A stretch of DNA of 64,000 bases from Marinobacterium alkalitolerans. Its GTDB lineage: Bacteria; Pseudomonadota; Gammaproteobacteria; Pseudomonadales; Balneatricaceae. Shown in pieces: positions 54,112-63,077 of the stretch. Location of the stretch: positions 1 to 64,000 of the forward strand of contig NZ_JACVEW010000015.1 of assembly GCF_017776525.1 (NCBI RefSeq), written 5' to 3'. The notes below the pieces were generated by a model. That model did not search any database. It worked only from the letters and a program-made list of their open reading frames with translations, and was not told the origin of the DNA. Both the position numbers and the translations under genes were made by a program. Position 1 is the first letter of the stretch; each line of letters opens with the position of its first letter.

Positions 54112-55944
54112 TTATGAATCGGGGTGAAGGGCTGCATATATGTCCTGTGCAAGCGCCCGGCTAATACTAGAGACTTTTGCGATTTCTTCAACACTGGCGC
54201 GCTCGACCTCTTTCAGGCCGCCAAAGTACTTCAGCAATTCACGGCGGCGCTTGGGGCCAATGCCGGGGATGTCTTCCAGCTTTGACTGGCGTCTCGCCTT
54301 GCCCCTTTTGGCTCGATGGCCGACGATCGCAAATCGGTGCGACTCATCCCGTATATGCTGTAAAAGGTGCAGTGCAGGCGAGTCAGACGCCAGCACCTCT
54401 TCTTCACCGGTATCGCCCGAAACCAGCACTTCAAAGCCGGCCTTACGGGTTGGCCCCTTGGCGATACCGATCACCATGATGTCCTGAAGCTGGAGCTCCT
54501 CCAGTACCTGCATGGCCTGCTTCACCTGGCCCTTGCCGCCGTCGATTACCAGCAGGTCAGGCAAGACGCCTTCCCCTTTCCTGACCTTGGTGTAGCGTTT
54601 CAGGAGCGCCTGATGCATGGCGGCATAGTCATCACCGGCCGTCACATCTTCAATATTGAAGCGGCGGTAATCAGATTTCTTGGGCCCTTCACGGTCAAAG
54701 ACTACGCAGGAGGCAACCGTAGCTTCACCAGAGCTATGGCTGATATCGAAGCATTCAAGTCGCTGCGGGGGCTGATCAAGGCCCAGCACTTCCTGTAAGG
54801 CCAGAAAGCGGTTGTAGATATTCTGCTTGCTGGCCAGGTGGCTGCTCAACTGATGTTCCGCATTGGTCTGGGCCAGCCTTTGCCACCCTGCTCTGTCACC
54901 TCGAACGCTGTGCTGAATGGCAACCTTGCGGCCCCGCTTCTGTACCAGCGCCTCTTGCAGGCAGTCCTGATCGGGCAGCAGTTCCGGCGTGATGACCAGA
55001 GCCGGAATTTCGCGCGGACCTGTCAGGTAGAATTGGGCAATGAAGGATGACAGGATATCGCCAATGCCATCTTCCACTGAAACTCGCGGGTGGTAGGCCT
55101 TGCTGCCAATAACACGCCCGCCCCGGACAAACAGTGCATGGATGGAGACACCGCCCGGCTGCACGGCACAGCCGAAGATGTCCGCATCGCCTTCCTGACT
55201 GCTGACGTATTGACGTTCCTGTACCTGCTGTAGCGCTGATATCTGATCGCGCAGTTGGGCGGCGCGCTCAAAGTCCAGCGCGCGCGATGCGGCATCCATC
55301 TCTTCGGCAAGGCGCTGCATGATTTCGTGGTTGCGCCCTTCCAGGAACAGCATTGCGTGCTTCACGTCCTGACGATATTCCTGTTCCGAAATCATGCCGA
55401 CGCAAGGGGCAGTACAGCGCTTTATTTGATACTGAAGGCAGGGGCGTGAACGGTTGCGGAAAAAGCTGTCCTCACACTGCCGAATTCGGAAGACCTTTTG
55501 CAGCAGGTTAAGACTTTCCTTGACGGCATTGGAACTGGGATAAGGCCCGAAATAGCGCCCCTTCTGTCGACCCGAACCGCGACGAAACCGAATTGCCGGA
55601 TAGCTGTCACGGTCTGACACGAAGATGTAGGGGTAGGATTTATCATCCCTCAACAGAATGTTGTAAGGAGGGCGCTGCTGCTTGATCAGATTTTGTTCCA
55701 GCAGCAAGGCTTCCGTTTCGCTGCCGGTAACCGTCACCTCAATATGAGCTATTCGGCCCACCAGAGATTGCGTTTTGGGAGAGAGCCCTGATGTTCGGAA
55801 ATAGCTGCTGACGCGATTTTTCAGGTTTTTGGCCTTTCCGACATAGAGGATTGCACCCTCTGTATCGAACATCTGATACACGCCGGGGCGGCGTGTCAGG
55901 TTTTTCAGAAAAGCCTTGCTGTCAAAACCGCTAGTCACCGTCAA
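54112..55944 (-). CDS. uvrC: excinuclease ABC subunit C
   Basis: A 610-residue nuclease making both incisions in nucleotide excision repair. It has the GIY-YIG domain (GVYQMFDTEGAILYVGKAKNLKNRV), a UVR region (FERAAQLRDQISALQ, about 225), an RNase-H-like endonuclease domain (about 380-540) and C-terminal helix-hairpin-helix motifs (LEDIPGIGPKRRRELL). TTG start with AGGA upstream. Operon with pgsA. Confidence 0.96.
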   Translation of the reverse strand: MTVTSGFDSKAFLKNLTRRPGVYQMFDTEGAILYVGKAKNLKNRVSSYFRTSGLSPKTQSLVGRIAHIEVTVTGSETEALLLEQNLIKQQRPPYNILLRDDKSYPYIFVSDRDSYPAIRFRRGSGRQKGRYFGPYPSSNAVKESLNLLQKVFRIRQCEDSFFRNRSRPCLQYQIKRCTAPCVGMISEQEYRQDVKHAMLFLEGRNHEIMQRLAEEMDAASRALDFERAAQLRDQISALQQVQERQYVSSQEGDADIFGCAVQPGGVSIHALFVRGGRVIGSKAYHPRVSVEDGIGDILSSFIAQFYLTGPREIPALVITPELLPDQDCLQEALVQKRGRKVAIQHSVRGDRAGWQRLAQTNAEHQLSSHLASKQNIYNRFLALQEVLGLDQPPQRLECFDISHSSGEATVASCVVFDREGPKKSDYRRFNIEDVTAGDDYAAMHQALLKRYTKVRKGEGVLPDLLVIDGGKGQVKQAMQVLEELQLQDIMVIGIAKGPTRKAGFEVLVSGDTGEEEVLASDSPALHLLQHIRDESHRFAIVGHRAKRGKARRQSKLEDIPGIGPKRRRELLKYFGGLKEVERASVEEIAKVSSISRALAQDIYAALHPDS

Positions 55945-55961
55945 TGATGCATCCTGCTGGC

Positions 55962-56273
55962 TCAGGAAACCGTATTCAGAGTCTTGTTGGCATCCATGTG
56001 GATGTGTGTTGCCTCGGTATGGATAGCTTCAAGCTGCTCCCGGGTGGAGTCCAGAATGCCTGCGCCACGAGACAGGGATACTTCAAGATATACGCCAATT
56101 TCGGCGTAATAATAGAGCCGTGCATCGAAAGAGCGCGCACGCTTCAGCTTGCTGAGCGAGATCTGGGCACCGTTCACCAGGATCTTGTTGATATCCGTGT
56201 CGGACAGCAGAGGGTGGCGCTCAGGGTCCTGTCGGCGTTCTACCTGTTGTGTGCGAGTATTTTTGCGGCTCAT
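55962..56273 (-). CDS. conserved-looking small protein upstream of uvrC
   Basis: A 103-residue protein not recognised. A basic N-terminus (SRKNTRTQQVERRQDPERHP) precedes a helical core (SLSKLKRARSFDARLYYYAEIGVYLEVSL). It lies 17 bp upstream of uvrC on the same strand and may be co-transcribed. The ATG at 56273 fits better than the ATG 39 bp upstream. Confidence 0.55.
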   Translation of the reverse strand: MSRKNTRTQQVERRQDPERHPLLSDTDINKILVNGAQISLSKLKRARSFDARLYYYAEIGVYLEVSLSRGAGILDSTREQLEAIHTEATHIHMDANKTLNTVS

Positions 56274-56295
56274 GACGGTCCTGTTTTCAGATGAA

Positions 56296-56322
56296 TTGAG
56301 GGCCGGTATCACCGGCCCTGAC
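56296..56322 (-). terminator. hairpin between the 47-residue membrane protein and the following gene
   Basis: AGGGCCGGT/ACCGGCCCT stem (56299-56307 and 56311-56319), loop ATC. Strong stem but no T run, so it might slow or attenuate rather than terminate. Confidence 0.45.
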
Positions 56323-56336
56323 TGAATCAGCGGTGA

Positions 56337-56480
56337 TCAGTTTTCACCTGCCTTGCGAGCGTCCTTTGCCATTTCGCGCTTCATGAAGCGTACGCCAAAG
56401 AAGGTGATCACCAGCATGGCAGCAACAATCATGATGCTGGGAGCAAAAGAGATCAGGCTGTATTTATCAATATTGAACAT
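56337..56480 (-). CDS. small single-helix membrane protein (47 residues)
   Basis: A 47-residue frame with AAAGG 9 nt before its ATG. It reads MFNIDKYSLISFAPSIMIVA, then a hydrophobic stretch (AMLVITFFGVRF) and a charged tail (MKREMAKDARKAGEN). The layout, a short N-terminus, one membrane helix and a basic tail facing the cytoplasm, is that of a small membrane regulator. It lies between the 103-residue gene and the reductase on the same strand. I do not recognise its family. Confidence 0.55.
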   Translation of the reverse strand: MFNIDKYSLISFAPSIMIVAAMLVITFFGVRFMKREMAKDARKAGEN

Positions 56481-56540
56481 AGAACTGTACCTTTATAGTC
56501 ATAATATGCCGGAGGCCTCAGGCCGGGCATTATCGGGGCT

Positions 56541-57413
56541 TTACTGCCCCTTCTCAAGCCTTTTGAGCAGGCTTGAAGTATCCAGCCGCCCACCGCCGCC
56601 GGCCTGAACGTCGGCATAAAACTGGTCAACCAGTGCGGTTACCGGCAGTTGGGCGCCGTTTTTACGGGCCTCATTGAGCGCGATATTCAAGTCCTTGCGC
56701 ATCCAGTCAACGGCAAAGCCGAAATCGTATTCCCCTTCCAGCATGGTCTTGTGACGGTTCACCATCTGCCAGGAGCCTGCAGCGCCGTGCTGGATCACAT
56801 CAAACACGGCCTCGCCATCAAGACCGGACTGTTTGACAAAATGCACGGCTTCAGAAAGTCCCTGTACCAGTCCTGCAATCGCGATCTGGTTGACCATTTT
56901 GGCCAGCTGACCAGATCCGGCCGGGCCCAGCAGGCGGTGAGAGGCGGCATAACAGTCAAATACCTTGCTGGCCTGGTCATAGGTTGCCTGCTCGCCACCG
57001 AGCATCACGCTGAGGCGGCCATTTTCGGCACCAGCCTGGCCGCCGGAGACCGGTGCATCCAGAAAGTCGATATTGCGAGCCTGGGCCTCATGTGCCAGTT
57101 CTCGCGCCACATCAGCAGATGCCGTGGTGTGATCGACCAGGATGCTGCCTGCCGACATGCCGCTCAGCGCACCATCCTGCCCCAGCGTAACCTGGCGCAG
57201 ATCGTCGTCATTGCCAACACAGGTAAAGACGACATCGGCCCCCTTTGCGGCTTCTGCCGGTGTGGCGGCGTGGCGACCGGCGTGCTGTTTGCACCAGTTC
57301 TCGGCTTTTGCTGCCGTGCGGTTATATACGCACACCTCGTGCCCGGCACTCGCCAGGTGTCCAGCCATGGGAAACCCCATGACGCCCAAACCAATGAATG
57401 CAACCTTGGCCAT
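56541..57413 (-). CDS. 3-hydroxyisobutyrate dehydrogenase-family reductase (tartronate semialdehyde reductase-like)
   Basis: A 290-residue beta-hydroxyacid dehydrogenase with the Rossmann motif FIGLGVMGFPMAGHL and family signature FLDAPVSGGQAGAENG plus the catalytic Lys segment GQLAKMVNQIAI. It could reduce tartronate semialdehyde to glycerate, or oxidise 3-hydroxyisobutyrate. The start is 1 bp after the stop of the aminotransferase. Its pairing with a glyoxylate aminotransferase and a hydroxypyruvate isomerase (63.4 kb) favours glyoxylate metabolism. Confidence 0.85.
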   Translation of the reverse strand: MAKVAFIGLGVMGFPMAGHLASAGHEVCVYNRTAAKAENWCKQHAGRHAATPAEAAKGADVVFTCVGNDDDLRQVTLGQDGALSGMSAGSILVDHTTASADVARELAHEAQARNIDFLDAPVSGGQAGAENGRLSVMLGGEQATYDQASKVFDCYAASHRLLGPAGSGQLAKMVNQIAIAGLVQGLSEAVHFVKQSGLDGEAVFDVIQHGAAGSWQMVNRHKTMLEGEYDFGFAVDWMRKDLNIALNEARKNGAQLPVTALVDQFYADVQAGGGGRLDTSSLLKRLEKGQ

Positions 57414-57414
57414 G

Positions 57415-58599
57415 TTATGCCTCCGCAGAATAATAGACGTCGGCTGCAGCAGCGGCTGCACCCGAGGGAAGTGAAACACCTGCTTCAGACAGTGTGTTTT
57501 CAAGTGCGTCGATGCAGAGCATGACATGGCGACGGGTACATGAGCTGCCCATCAGGCCGATGCGCCATACCTTGCCGGCCAGCTCGCCGAGCCCGGCCCC
57601 AATCTCAAGGTTGTAGTTCTCCAGCAATCGAGCGCGGATCTGTGCTTCATCAACGCCTTCAGGTACTTGAACCGAATTGAGCTGTGGCAGCCGGGCATCG
57701 GCGGTTACAGTAAACGACAGGCCCAGTGTTTCCAGGCCGGCCTTCAGGGCTTCGTGGTGCAGCGCATGCCGTTTCCATGCGTGCTCGATACCCTCTTCTT
57801 GCAGCATGACAAGCGCTTCATGGAGTCCATAGAGTGCATTGACCGGTGCGGTATGGTGGTAGGCTCGTTTCTGACCGCCGCCCCAATACCCCATGACAAG
57901 ATTGGTATCCAGGAACCAGCTTGGCACGCGCGTGCGACGGTTGCTGGCTTTTTCCAGTGCGCGTTCACTGAAGCTCACCGGAGAGATTCCGGGTGGAGCC
58001 GACAGGCACTTCTGGGTGCCGGAGTAGATGGCATCAATGCCCCACTGGTCAACTTCCAGCTCGATGCCACCCAGGGACGTAACGGCATCCACGATTGTCA
58101 GGCAACCATAATCACGGGCCAGTCGGCACAAAGCCTGAGCATCAGAGCGCACGCCCGTGGAGGTTTCGGCATGCACAAATGCGAGCGCCTTGATGCCATC
58201 GTGTGCTTCCATCAGGGCGCGCACTTTTTCGATGCTGACAGGCGTACCCCAGGTGTCCTGCACCATCAGGGCTTCACCGCCAAAGCGCTCCACATTCTCT
58301 TTCATGCGACCGCCGAACACACCGTTCTGGCAAACGATCACCTTGTCGCCGGGTTCGACCAGGTTCACAAAGCATGCCTCCATTCCGGCAGAGCCGGGCG
58401 CAGAAATCGGCATGGTCAGCGGGTTGTCGGTGCGCAGGGCGTATTGAAGCAGCTTTTTGATTTCATCCATCATGTCGATGAACGCAGGGTCCAGGTGACC
58501 GATTGTCGGGCGCGCCATTGCAGACAATACGCGCGGGTGGACATCGGACGGCCCTGGGCCCATGAGGGTTCGCTGTGGGGGATGAAAGGATGTAATCAT
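57415..58599 (-). CDS. serine/alanine-glyoxylate aminotransferase
   Basis: A 394-residue PLP enzyme of class V (AGXT-like). Pyridoxal-Lys at about residue 197 in SGTQKCLSAPPG; substrate-pocket motif GPGPSDVHPRV near the start. It should convert glyoxylate to glycine with Ala or Ser as donor. AGAGG 7 nt before the ATG. It precedes the reductase with 1 bp between, so the pair is one operon. Confidence 0.88.
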   Translation of the reverse strand: MITSFHPPQRTLMGPGPSDVHPRVLSAMARPTIGHLDPAFIDMMDEIKKLLQYALRTDNPLTMPISAPGSAGMEACFVNLVEPGDKVIVCQNGVFGGRMKENVERFGGEALMVQDTWGTPVSIEKVRALMEAHDGIKALAFVHAETSTGVRSDAQALCRLARDYGCLTIVDAVTSLGGIELEVDQWGIDAIYSGTQKCLSAPPGISPVSFSERALEKASNRRTRVPSWFLDTNLVMGYWGGGQKRAYHHTAPVNALYGLHEALVMLQEEGIEHAWKRHALHHEALKAGLETLGLSFTVTADARLPQLNSVQVPEGVDEAQIRARLLENYNLEIGAGLGELAGKVWRIGLMGSSCTRRHVMLCIDALENTLSEAGVSLPSGAAAAAADVYYSAEA

Positions 58600-58630
58600 T
58601 ACAAAGCCTCTTTAAAAACAATTAGTTGTT

Positions 58631-59395
58631 CTATTTATTTAATGAATAGCTTGCAATTTTGGCGATGATGGCCATGACCATTTCCGCAGAGTGCGTAGCG
58701 GCTTTTTCAAGGAACTGCTCAAATGAGAGGTTGGATTCCTTACCGGCGATATCCGATAGCGCACGGATAACGATAAAGGGTGTACCAAACTGGTGGCAGG
58801 TCTGGGCAATGGCGGCCGCTTCCATTTCCACCGCCTTTACACTGGGAAAGTGCTTGCGAGTCTCGGCAACGCGCTCGGGGCAATTCATGAAGCTGTCGCC
58901 AGTGGCGATAAGCCCTCTGACGGTACGCGCGCTCGACATGCCTGCGATCGACTCCTCGGCAAAGCGTGACAGCAAGGGGTCGGCAGTAAATTTGGGCGGC
59001 AAGCCGGGTACCTGGCCGGGCTCATAACCAAATACTGTCAGATCCACATCGTGGTGACAGACCCGCTCGGAAATCACCACATCTCCTACATCAAGCGTTT
59101 CATCGAAACCGCCGGCAGAGCCTGTATTGATTACGCCGTCGGGCTTGAACATCTGCAACAAAAGGGTTGTGCCAATGGCGGCATTCACCTTGCCAATGCC
59201 TGACTTGAGCAGAATGATCTCGACGCCCTTCATGGTGCCGGTAAAGAAATCAAAACCGGACAGGCGATGCGACTCGAGGTCTGACAGGTTCTGCTTAAGG
59301 AGTTCAACCTCCTGATCCATGGCGCCGATCAGGGCAATACGGGCTGGGCGATCCAGATGGTGGAGCTGTTCTGACAGGGAAGTGTTTGTTGTCAT
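58631..59395 (-). CDS. mtn: 5'-methylthioadenosine/S-adenosylhomocysteine nucleosidase
   Basis: A 254-residue purine-nucleoside-phosphorylase-family hydrolase that removes adenine from methylthioadenosine and S-adenosylhomocysteine. Motifs IALIGAMDQEVELL, NTGSAGGFDETLDVGDVV and VEMEAAAIAQTCHQF, with the catalytic Asp in ALSDIAG, are all present. It is divergent from luxS, the next step in the same pathway. The ATG at 59395 is preferred to an upstream 33-bp extension. Confidence 0.9.
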   Translation of the reverse strand: MTTNTSLSEQLHHLDRPARIALIGAMDQEVELLKQNLSDLESHRLSGFDFFTGTMKGVEIILLKSGIGKVNAAIGTTLLLQMFKPDGVINTGSAGGFDETLDVGDVVISERVCHHDVDLTVFGYEPGQVPGLPPKFTADPLLSRFAEESIAGMSSARTVRGLIATGDSFMNCPERVAETRKHFPSVKAVEMEAAAIAQTCHQFGTPFIVIRALSDIAGKESNLSFEQFLEKAATHSAEMVMAIIAKIASYSLNK

Positions 59396-59725
59396 TGTAC
59401 TCTGTACTTGAGCGGAAATGAGTGGCAAAAAGGCATGCTACCACGCATTTCCCAATTGGCAATTATCATAAGGCCTCAGGGTGAGGCAAACATGGATGGA
59501 CTCTCTTGTCGTATTAATAATATTCCGTACATATTGAGTATTTAAATACAACTGGTGGCGTGCGTATAATGGAACCAGACGCTTGATCAGGCGTCACATT
59601 GATAAGCCTGCTTGTTGCACCTGCAGCACCTTAAATGCTAATACTCCACGGCTAACGCTAACCCGCGCCCTGCCTTGCATATACGTGTTAGAATTTTCGT
59701 TGGTCACTAATTTCGAGGTTACATA
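59396..59725. promoter_or_regulatory. divergent region mtn / luxS
   Basis: 330 bp between divergent mtn and luxS, AT-rich near 59500-59550, no gene. The luxS ATG has GAGGT 8 nt before it. No riboswitch-like core was recognised. Confidence 0.35.
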
Positions 59726-60247
59726 ATGCCCTTACTAGACAGCTTTACCGTTGACCATACCATCATGGAAGCACCGGCGGTTCGTGTTGCCAAAACCATG
59801 AGCACCCCTTCAGGGGACACGATTACTGTTTTCGACCTGCGCTTTAACAAGCCGAACGAAAGCATGATGGGCGAAAAAGGCATTCATACGCTGGAACATC
59901 TGTTTGCAGGGTTCATGCGTGAGCACCTGAACGGTGATGGCGTGGAGATTATCGATATCTCTCCGATGGGGTGCCGAACCGGCTTTTACATGAGCCTGCT
60001 GGGCGAGCCTGACGAGTCGCGCGTTGCTGCCGCCTGGACTGCATCGATGCAGGATGTGCTGAACGTGGAGTCTGAAAATGATATCCCTGAGCTCAACAAG
60101 TATCAGTGCGGCACCTTCATGATGCACTCTCTGGAAGAGGCAAAGGAAATCGCAAAAGCCATTCTCGCTCAGGGTGTAGGCGTGAATAAGAATGATGAGC
60201 TGAAAATGGATTCAGAGACTCTGCAAAAGCTGGGTAACGAGATGTAA
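59726..60247 (+). CDS. luxS: S-ribosylhomocysteine lyase LuxS
   Basis: A 173-residue metalloenzyme that turns S-ribosylhomocysteine into homocysteine and the AI-2 precursor DPD. The metal ligands H54, H58 in HTLEH and Cys128 in YQCGTF are present, along with catalytic E57. Together with mtn and metH it closes the activated methyl cycle. Confidence 0.97.
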   Translation: MPLLDSFTVDHTIMEAPAVRVAKTMSTPSGDTITVFDLRFNKPNESMMGEKGIHTLEHLFAGFMREHLNGDGVEIIDISPMGCRTGFYMSLLGEPDESRVAAAWTASMQDVLNVESENDIPELNKYQCGTFMMHSLEEAKEIAKAILAQGVGVNKNDELKMDSETLQKLGNEM

Positions 60248-60268
60248 GCACATCGACAGATGTGAGCA

Positions 60269-61048
60269 TCAGCTCTTGGGTCGCGTTTCCACTCGGTGCG
60301 CGACCGGATACCCTTCCTGCCAGTTCAGCTTCTCGAACAGGCACTTGATATCCTCGCCGACACCCGCCTCAATCCGCAGCATCTGTCCGCTTTCGGGATG
60401 CTCGAACTCAATGGCAGTGGCCATCAGCAGCAGACGGTGAGAGTCCAGATGTTCACGAAACAGCCGATTATGGCGCCCTTCCCCGTACTTGGTGTCACCG
60501 ACGATTGGATGAAGGATGTGCTTCATGTGTCGGCGAATCTGGTGCTTGCGCCCCGTTGAAGGCTTGACCTCAACCAGTGAATACCGTGCCTCCGGGTAGC
60601 GACCAACCGGAATGGGCAAGCGAGCGGTCGCAATACGGCGGTAGGCCGAAACGGCTTCCTTCGGCTCCTTGTCAGGGTTTGCGTTGGGGTGATCTGCCTT
60701 TTTGTCGTGTATCGGCTTGAGCGCGTAATCGATTGTGCCGGCTTCGTCGGTCCAGCCACGCACAACGCACAGGTAGGTCTTGTTGATCTTGCGTTCGATA
60801 AACTGCTGCTGCAGGTGCTGCCCTGCTGTCTTGTTGCGCGCAAAAAGAATGACACCCGAGGTAGCACGGTCAAGACGGTGCACGGTGTGCAGCTTTTCGC
60901 CGGGATAACGCTCACGCAACAGTGCGACCAGATTAGGGGTTTTGGCCGGGGCTATCCAGCTTGGATGAACCAGCAGGCCGGCAGGCTTATGGACGGCGAG
61001 CATGCAATCATCCTCGTAGAGGATGTCGAGTGAGAAGTCGTCGATCAC
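60269..61048 (-). CDS. truC: tRNA pseudouridine-65 synthase TruC
   Basis: A 259-residue RluA-family pseudouridine synthase with the catalytic Asp in HRLDRATSG (Asp in RLD). Downstream segments ([28 protein letters not shown]) match TruC, which modifies U65 of tRNAs. It has no S4 domain, as in TruC. Starts with GTG; no Shine-Dalgarno is evident. Confidence 0.86.
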   Translation of the reverse strand: MIDDFSLDILYEDDCMLAVHKPAGLLVHPSWIAPAKTPNLVALLRERYPGEKLHTVHRLDRATSGVILFARNKTAGQHLQQQFIERKINKTYLCVVRGWTDEAGTIDYALKPIHDKKADHPNANPDKEPKEAVSAYRRIATARLPIPVGRYPEARYSLVEVKPSTGRKHQIRRHMKHILHPIVGDTKYGEGRHNRLFREHLDSHRLLLMATAIEFEHPESGQMLRIEAGVGEDIKCLFEKLNWQEGYPVAHRVETRPKS

Positions 61049-61085
61049 GGGAACCAGTCAATCAGGCAGGTATCTAAGGAAAAAG

Positions 61086-61173
61086 TGGCGGAGGGACAGG
61101 GATTCGAACCCTGGGAGCCTCTCGACTCGTCGGTTTTCAAGACCGGTGCTTTCGACCACTCAGCCATCCCTCC
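61086..61173 (-). tRNA. tRNA-Ser (anticodon UGA)
   Basis: An 88-nt class II tRNA with a long variable arm and encoded CCA; anticodon loop reads TCTTGAAAA with TGA. Acceptor stem GGAGGGA/TCCCTCC and T-arm GGGTTCGAATCCC are intact. Confidence 0.95.
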
Positions 61174-61288
61174 GTAGAAATTGCGATTCTACTGGGAATC
61201 TTTTTGATGTCAAACCGTCAAAACGCTTGAAATACAGGTACAAATCCTCATCATTGCTTTCAGAAGGAAACAAACTGCGAGGTTCATA

Positions 61289-61969
61289 ATGGATAACGTT
61301 CGTGCTGTTAATAGCCGCTCTAGTCAGGCGGTGCTGGAGACCAACAAGGTCATCCGCAACACCTATATGCTGCTGGCGATGACACTGGTATTCAGTGCAG
61401 TGACAGCCGGTATCTCCATGGCAATCAACCCACCTTTCATGGTGTATTTGGGCAGTGTGCTGCTCAGTTTTGTATTGCTGTTCGTCATCAACCGTAAACA
61501 GAACTCGGCCGCTGCCCTGCCGCTGACGTTTGCCTTTACGGGTTTGCTGGGCTTTGGTCTGGGGCCGATCCTGAACCACTATCTGGCACTGCCTAACGGT
61601 GGCGAGATCGTGATGACCGCCATGGGCATGACAGCCATCACTTTCCTGGGCCTCTCTGCCTACGTGCTGACCTCCCGCAAGGACTTCAGCTTCATGGGCG
61701 GTTTCCTGGCAGCGGGCTCCATGGTGCTGATTGTGGCCATGATTGCCCTGTTCGTACTGCCGCTGTTCGGTGTTGATATTTCCGGCCTGCAGCTTGCCTT
61801 CTCGGCAGCCGTAGTGCTGCTGATGTCCGGTTTCATCCTCTACGACACCAGCAACATCGTGAATGGCCGTTATACCAACTACGTGATGGCCACTGTTGGT
61901 CTGTACCTGAGCATTTACAACCTTCTGGTTCACCTGCTTAGTCTGGTGGGTGCTTTCAGCGACGACTAA
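61289..61969 (+). CDS. yccA: Bax-inhibitor-1 family membrane protein YccA
   Basis: A 226-residue protein with about seven helices of the BI-1/YccA family, with the conserved C-terminal DTSNIV segment (FILYDTSNIVNGRYTNYV). In E. coli YccA modulates the FtsH protease and lies next to tusE, as here. GAGG precedes the ATG. A terminator separates it from tusD. Confidence 0.9.
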   Translation: MDNVRAVNSRSSQAVLETNKVIRNTYMLLAMTLVFSAVTAGISMAINPPFMVYLGSVLLSFVLLFVINRKQNSAAALPLTFAFTGLLGFGLGPILNHYLALPNGGEIVMTAMGMTAITFLGLSAYVLTSRKDFSFMGGFLAAGSMVLIVAMIALFVLPLFGVDISGLQLAFSAAVVLLMSGFILYDTSNIVNGRYTNYVMATVGLYLSIYNLLVHLLSLVGAFSDD

Positions 61970-61984
61970 GCTCACGCGTAACCG

Positions 61985-62022
61985 AAAAGCCCTGTCATCT
62001 GTTAAGATGGCGGGGCTTTTTT
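61985..62022 (+). terminator. Rho-independent terminator of yccA
   Basis: AAAAGCCCTGTCATCT (61985-62000) pairs with AGATGGCGGGGCTTTT (62005-62020) with two G-T pairs, loop GTTA, ending TTTTTT. It lies between yccA and tusD. Confidence 0.8.
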
Positions 62023-62040
62023 GATTTGGACGTCTGCACA

Positions 62041-62439
62041 ATGATTTTTACGATTGTGGTTCATTCCGCCCCCTATCAGTCCGGTTCTGCCGCCACCGCG
62101 TTGCGTTTTACACGCGCAGCACTGGACGCCGGGCATCGCATTCACCGGGTCTTCTTTTATCGCGAAGGGGTTCATAATGCATCGGCACTGGCCAGTCCGC
62201 CCCGTGATGAACGCTCCCTGCCGGCCGAATGGCAGGCCGTTGCGCAGGAGTACGATCTGGATCTCGTCGTATGTATAGCTGCCGCAGTACGCCGTGGCGT
62301 CCTGAATCAGGAGGAGGCGCGCCGTTATGAAAAGCCGGCCGCCAACCTGGCCGAAGGATTTGAGCTCTCGGGGCTGGGCCAACTGGTTGAAGCCAGCATC
62401 CAGTCAGACAGGGTCGTTACCTTTGGAGGTGGGCGATGA
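62041..62439 (+). CDS. tusD: sulfurtransferase subunit TusD (DsrE family)
   Basis: A 132-residue DsrE-family protein; part of the TusBCD hexamer that passes persulfide sulfur from TusA to TusE for 2-thiouridine synthesis by MnmA. The sulfur-carrying Cys78 lies in LVVCIAAAVRRG. The ATG at 62041 is preferred to the ATG at 62026. Confidence 0.9.
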   Translation: MIFTIVVHSAPYQSGSAATALRFTRAALDAGHRIHRVFFYREGVHNASALASPPRDERSLPAEWQAVAQEYDLDLVVCIAAAVRRGVLNQEEARRYEKPAANLAEGFELSGLGQLVEASIQSDRVVTFGGGR

Positions 62440-62795
62440 GCAAGTCCGTCCTGGTTATCTGTCGCAGTGCGCCCTACCGCTCCTCTGCAGCACGCGATGC
62501 ACTGGACATGGCGCTGAGTTGTGCCGTATTTGAATTGCCCGTCAGCCTGTTGCTGCTTGATGACGCAGTGCTTCAGCTACTGCCCGGTCAGCAAAGTGGC
62601 GCCATCGGTGAAAAAAGCGTGAACGCGATGCTGGGGGCCTTGCCGATGTATGACATTGACCGGATCTATACCAGTCTAGCCAGCCTTGCGGCGCATGGTC
62701 TTGAAGCGGAATCTCTGGATCCTTCACCGGAAGTGCTGGATGCTGACGAGCTTAAGCAGTTGATTGATGGTCATGAGGTGGTACTGACGCTATGA
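62436..62795 (+). CDS. tusC: sulfurtransferase subunit TusC (DsrF family)
   Basis: A 119-residue DsrF-type subunit, start MSKSVLVICRSAPYRSSAARDAL, with the TusC-like loop AAFELPVSLLLLDDAV. Its ATG overlaps the tusD stop (ATGA). Confidence 0.9.
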   Translation: MSKSVLVICRSAPYRSSAARDALDMALSCAVFELPVSLLLLDDAVLQLLPGQQSGAIGEKSVNAMLGALPMYDIDRIYTSLASLAAHGLEAESLDPSPEVLDADELKQLIDGHEVVLTL

Positions 62796-63073
62796 CATTG
62801 CATTTACTGGGTGCGTCGCCTTCAGATCGTGCGACCTTTGAATCCTGCCGCAGCACCCTGACCGAGCAGGATACGCTCCTGCTGTTGGAAGAGGGCTGTT
62901 ATTGGGCACTCCCCCATCACCGCCAGGAACTCTCTCGTATACCTGCACGCGTGGTCGCACTTGGCCCTGACTGTCTGGCGCGGGGTATCGCGACTGAAGG
63001 ACTTAAAACGGTTGATGACGCCGAGTTTGTGGTGCTTGCCACTGAGCATGCGCGCACGGTGAGCTGGTATTGA
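62792..63073 (+). CDS. tusB: sulfurtransferase subunit TusB (DsrH family)
   Basis: A 93-residue DsrH-type subunit. It has the motif LLLLEEGCYWAL near residue 30. Overlaps tusC stop as ATGA. Completes the TusBCD complex. Confidence 0.87.
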   Translation: MTLHLLGASPSDRATFESCRSTLTEQDTLLLLEEGCYWALPHHRQELSRIPARVVALGPDCLARGIATEGLKTVDDAEFVVLATEHARTVSWY

Positions 63074-63077
63074 AGGT

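Noticed and set aside
60248-60264. Hairpin CACATC/GATGTG right after luxS as a terminator
   Set aside because: The 6-bp stem has no T tract on either strand, so I could not support it.
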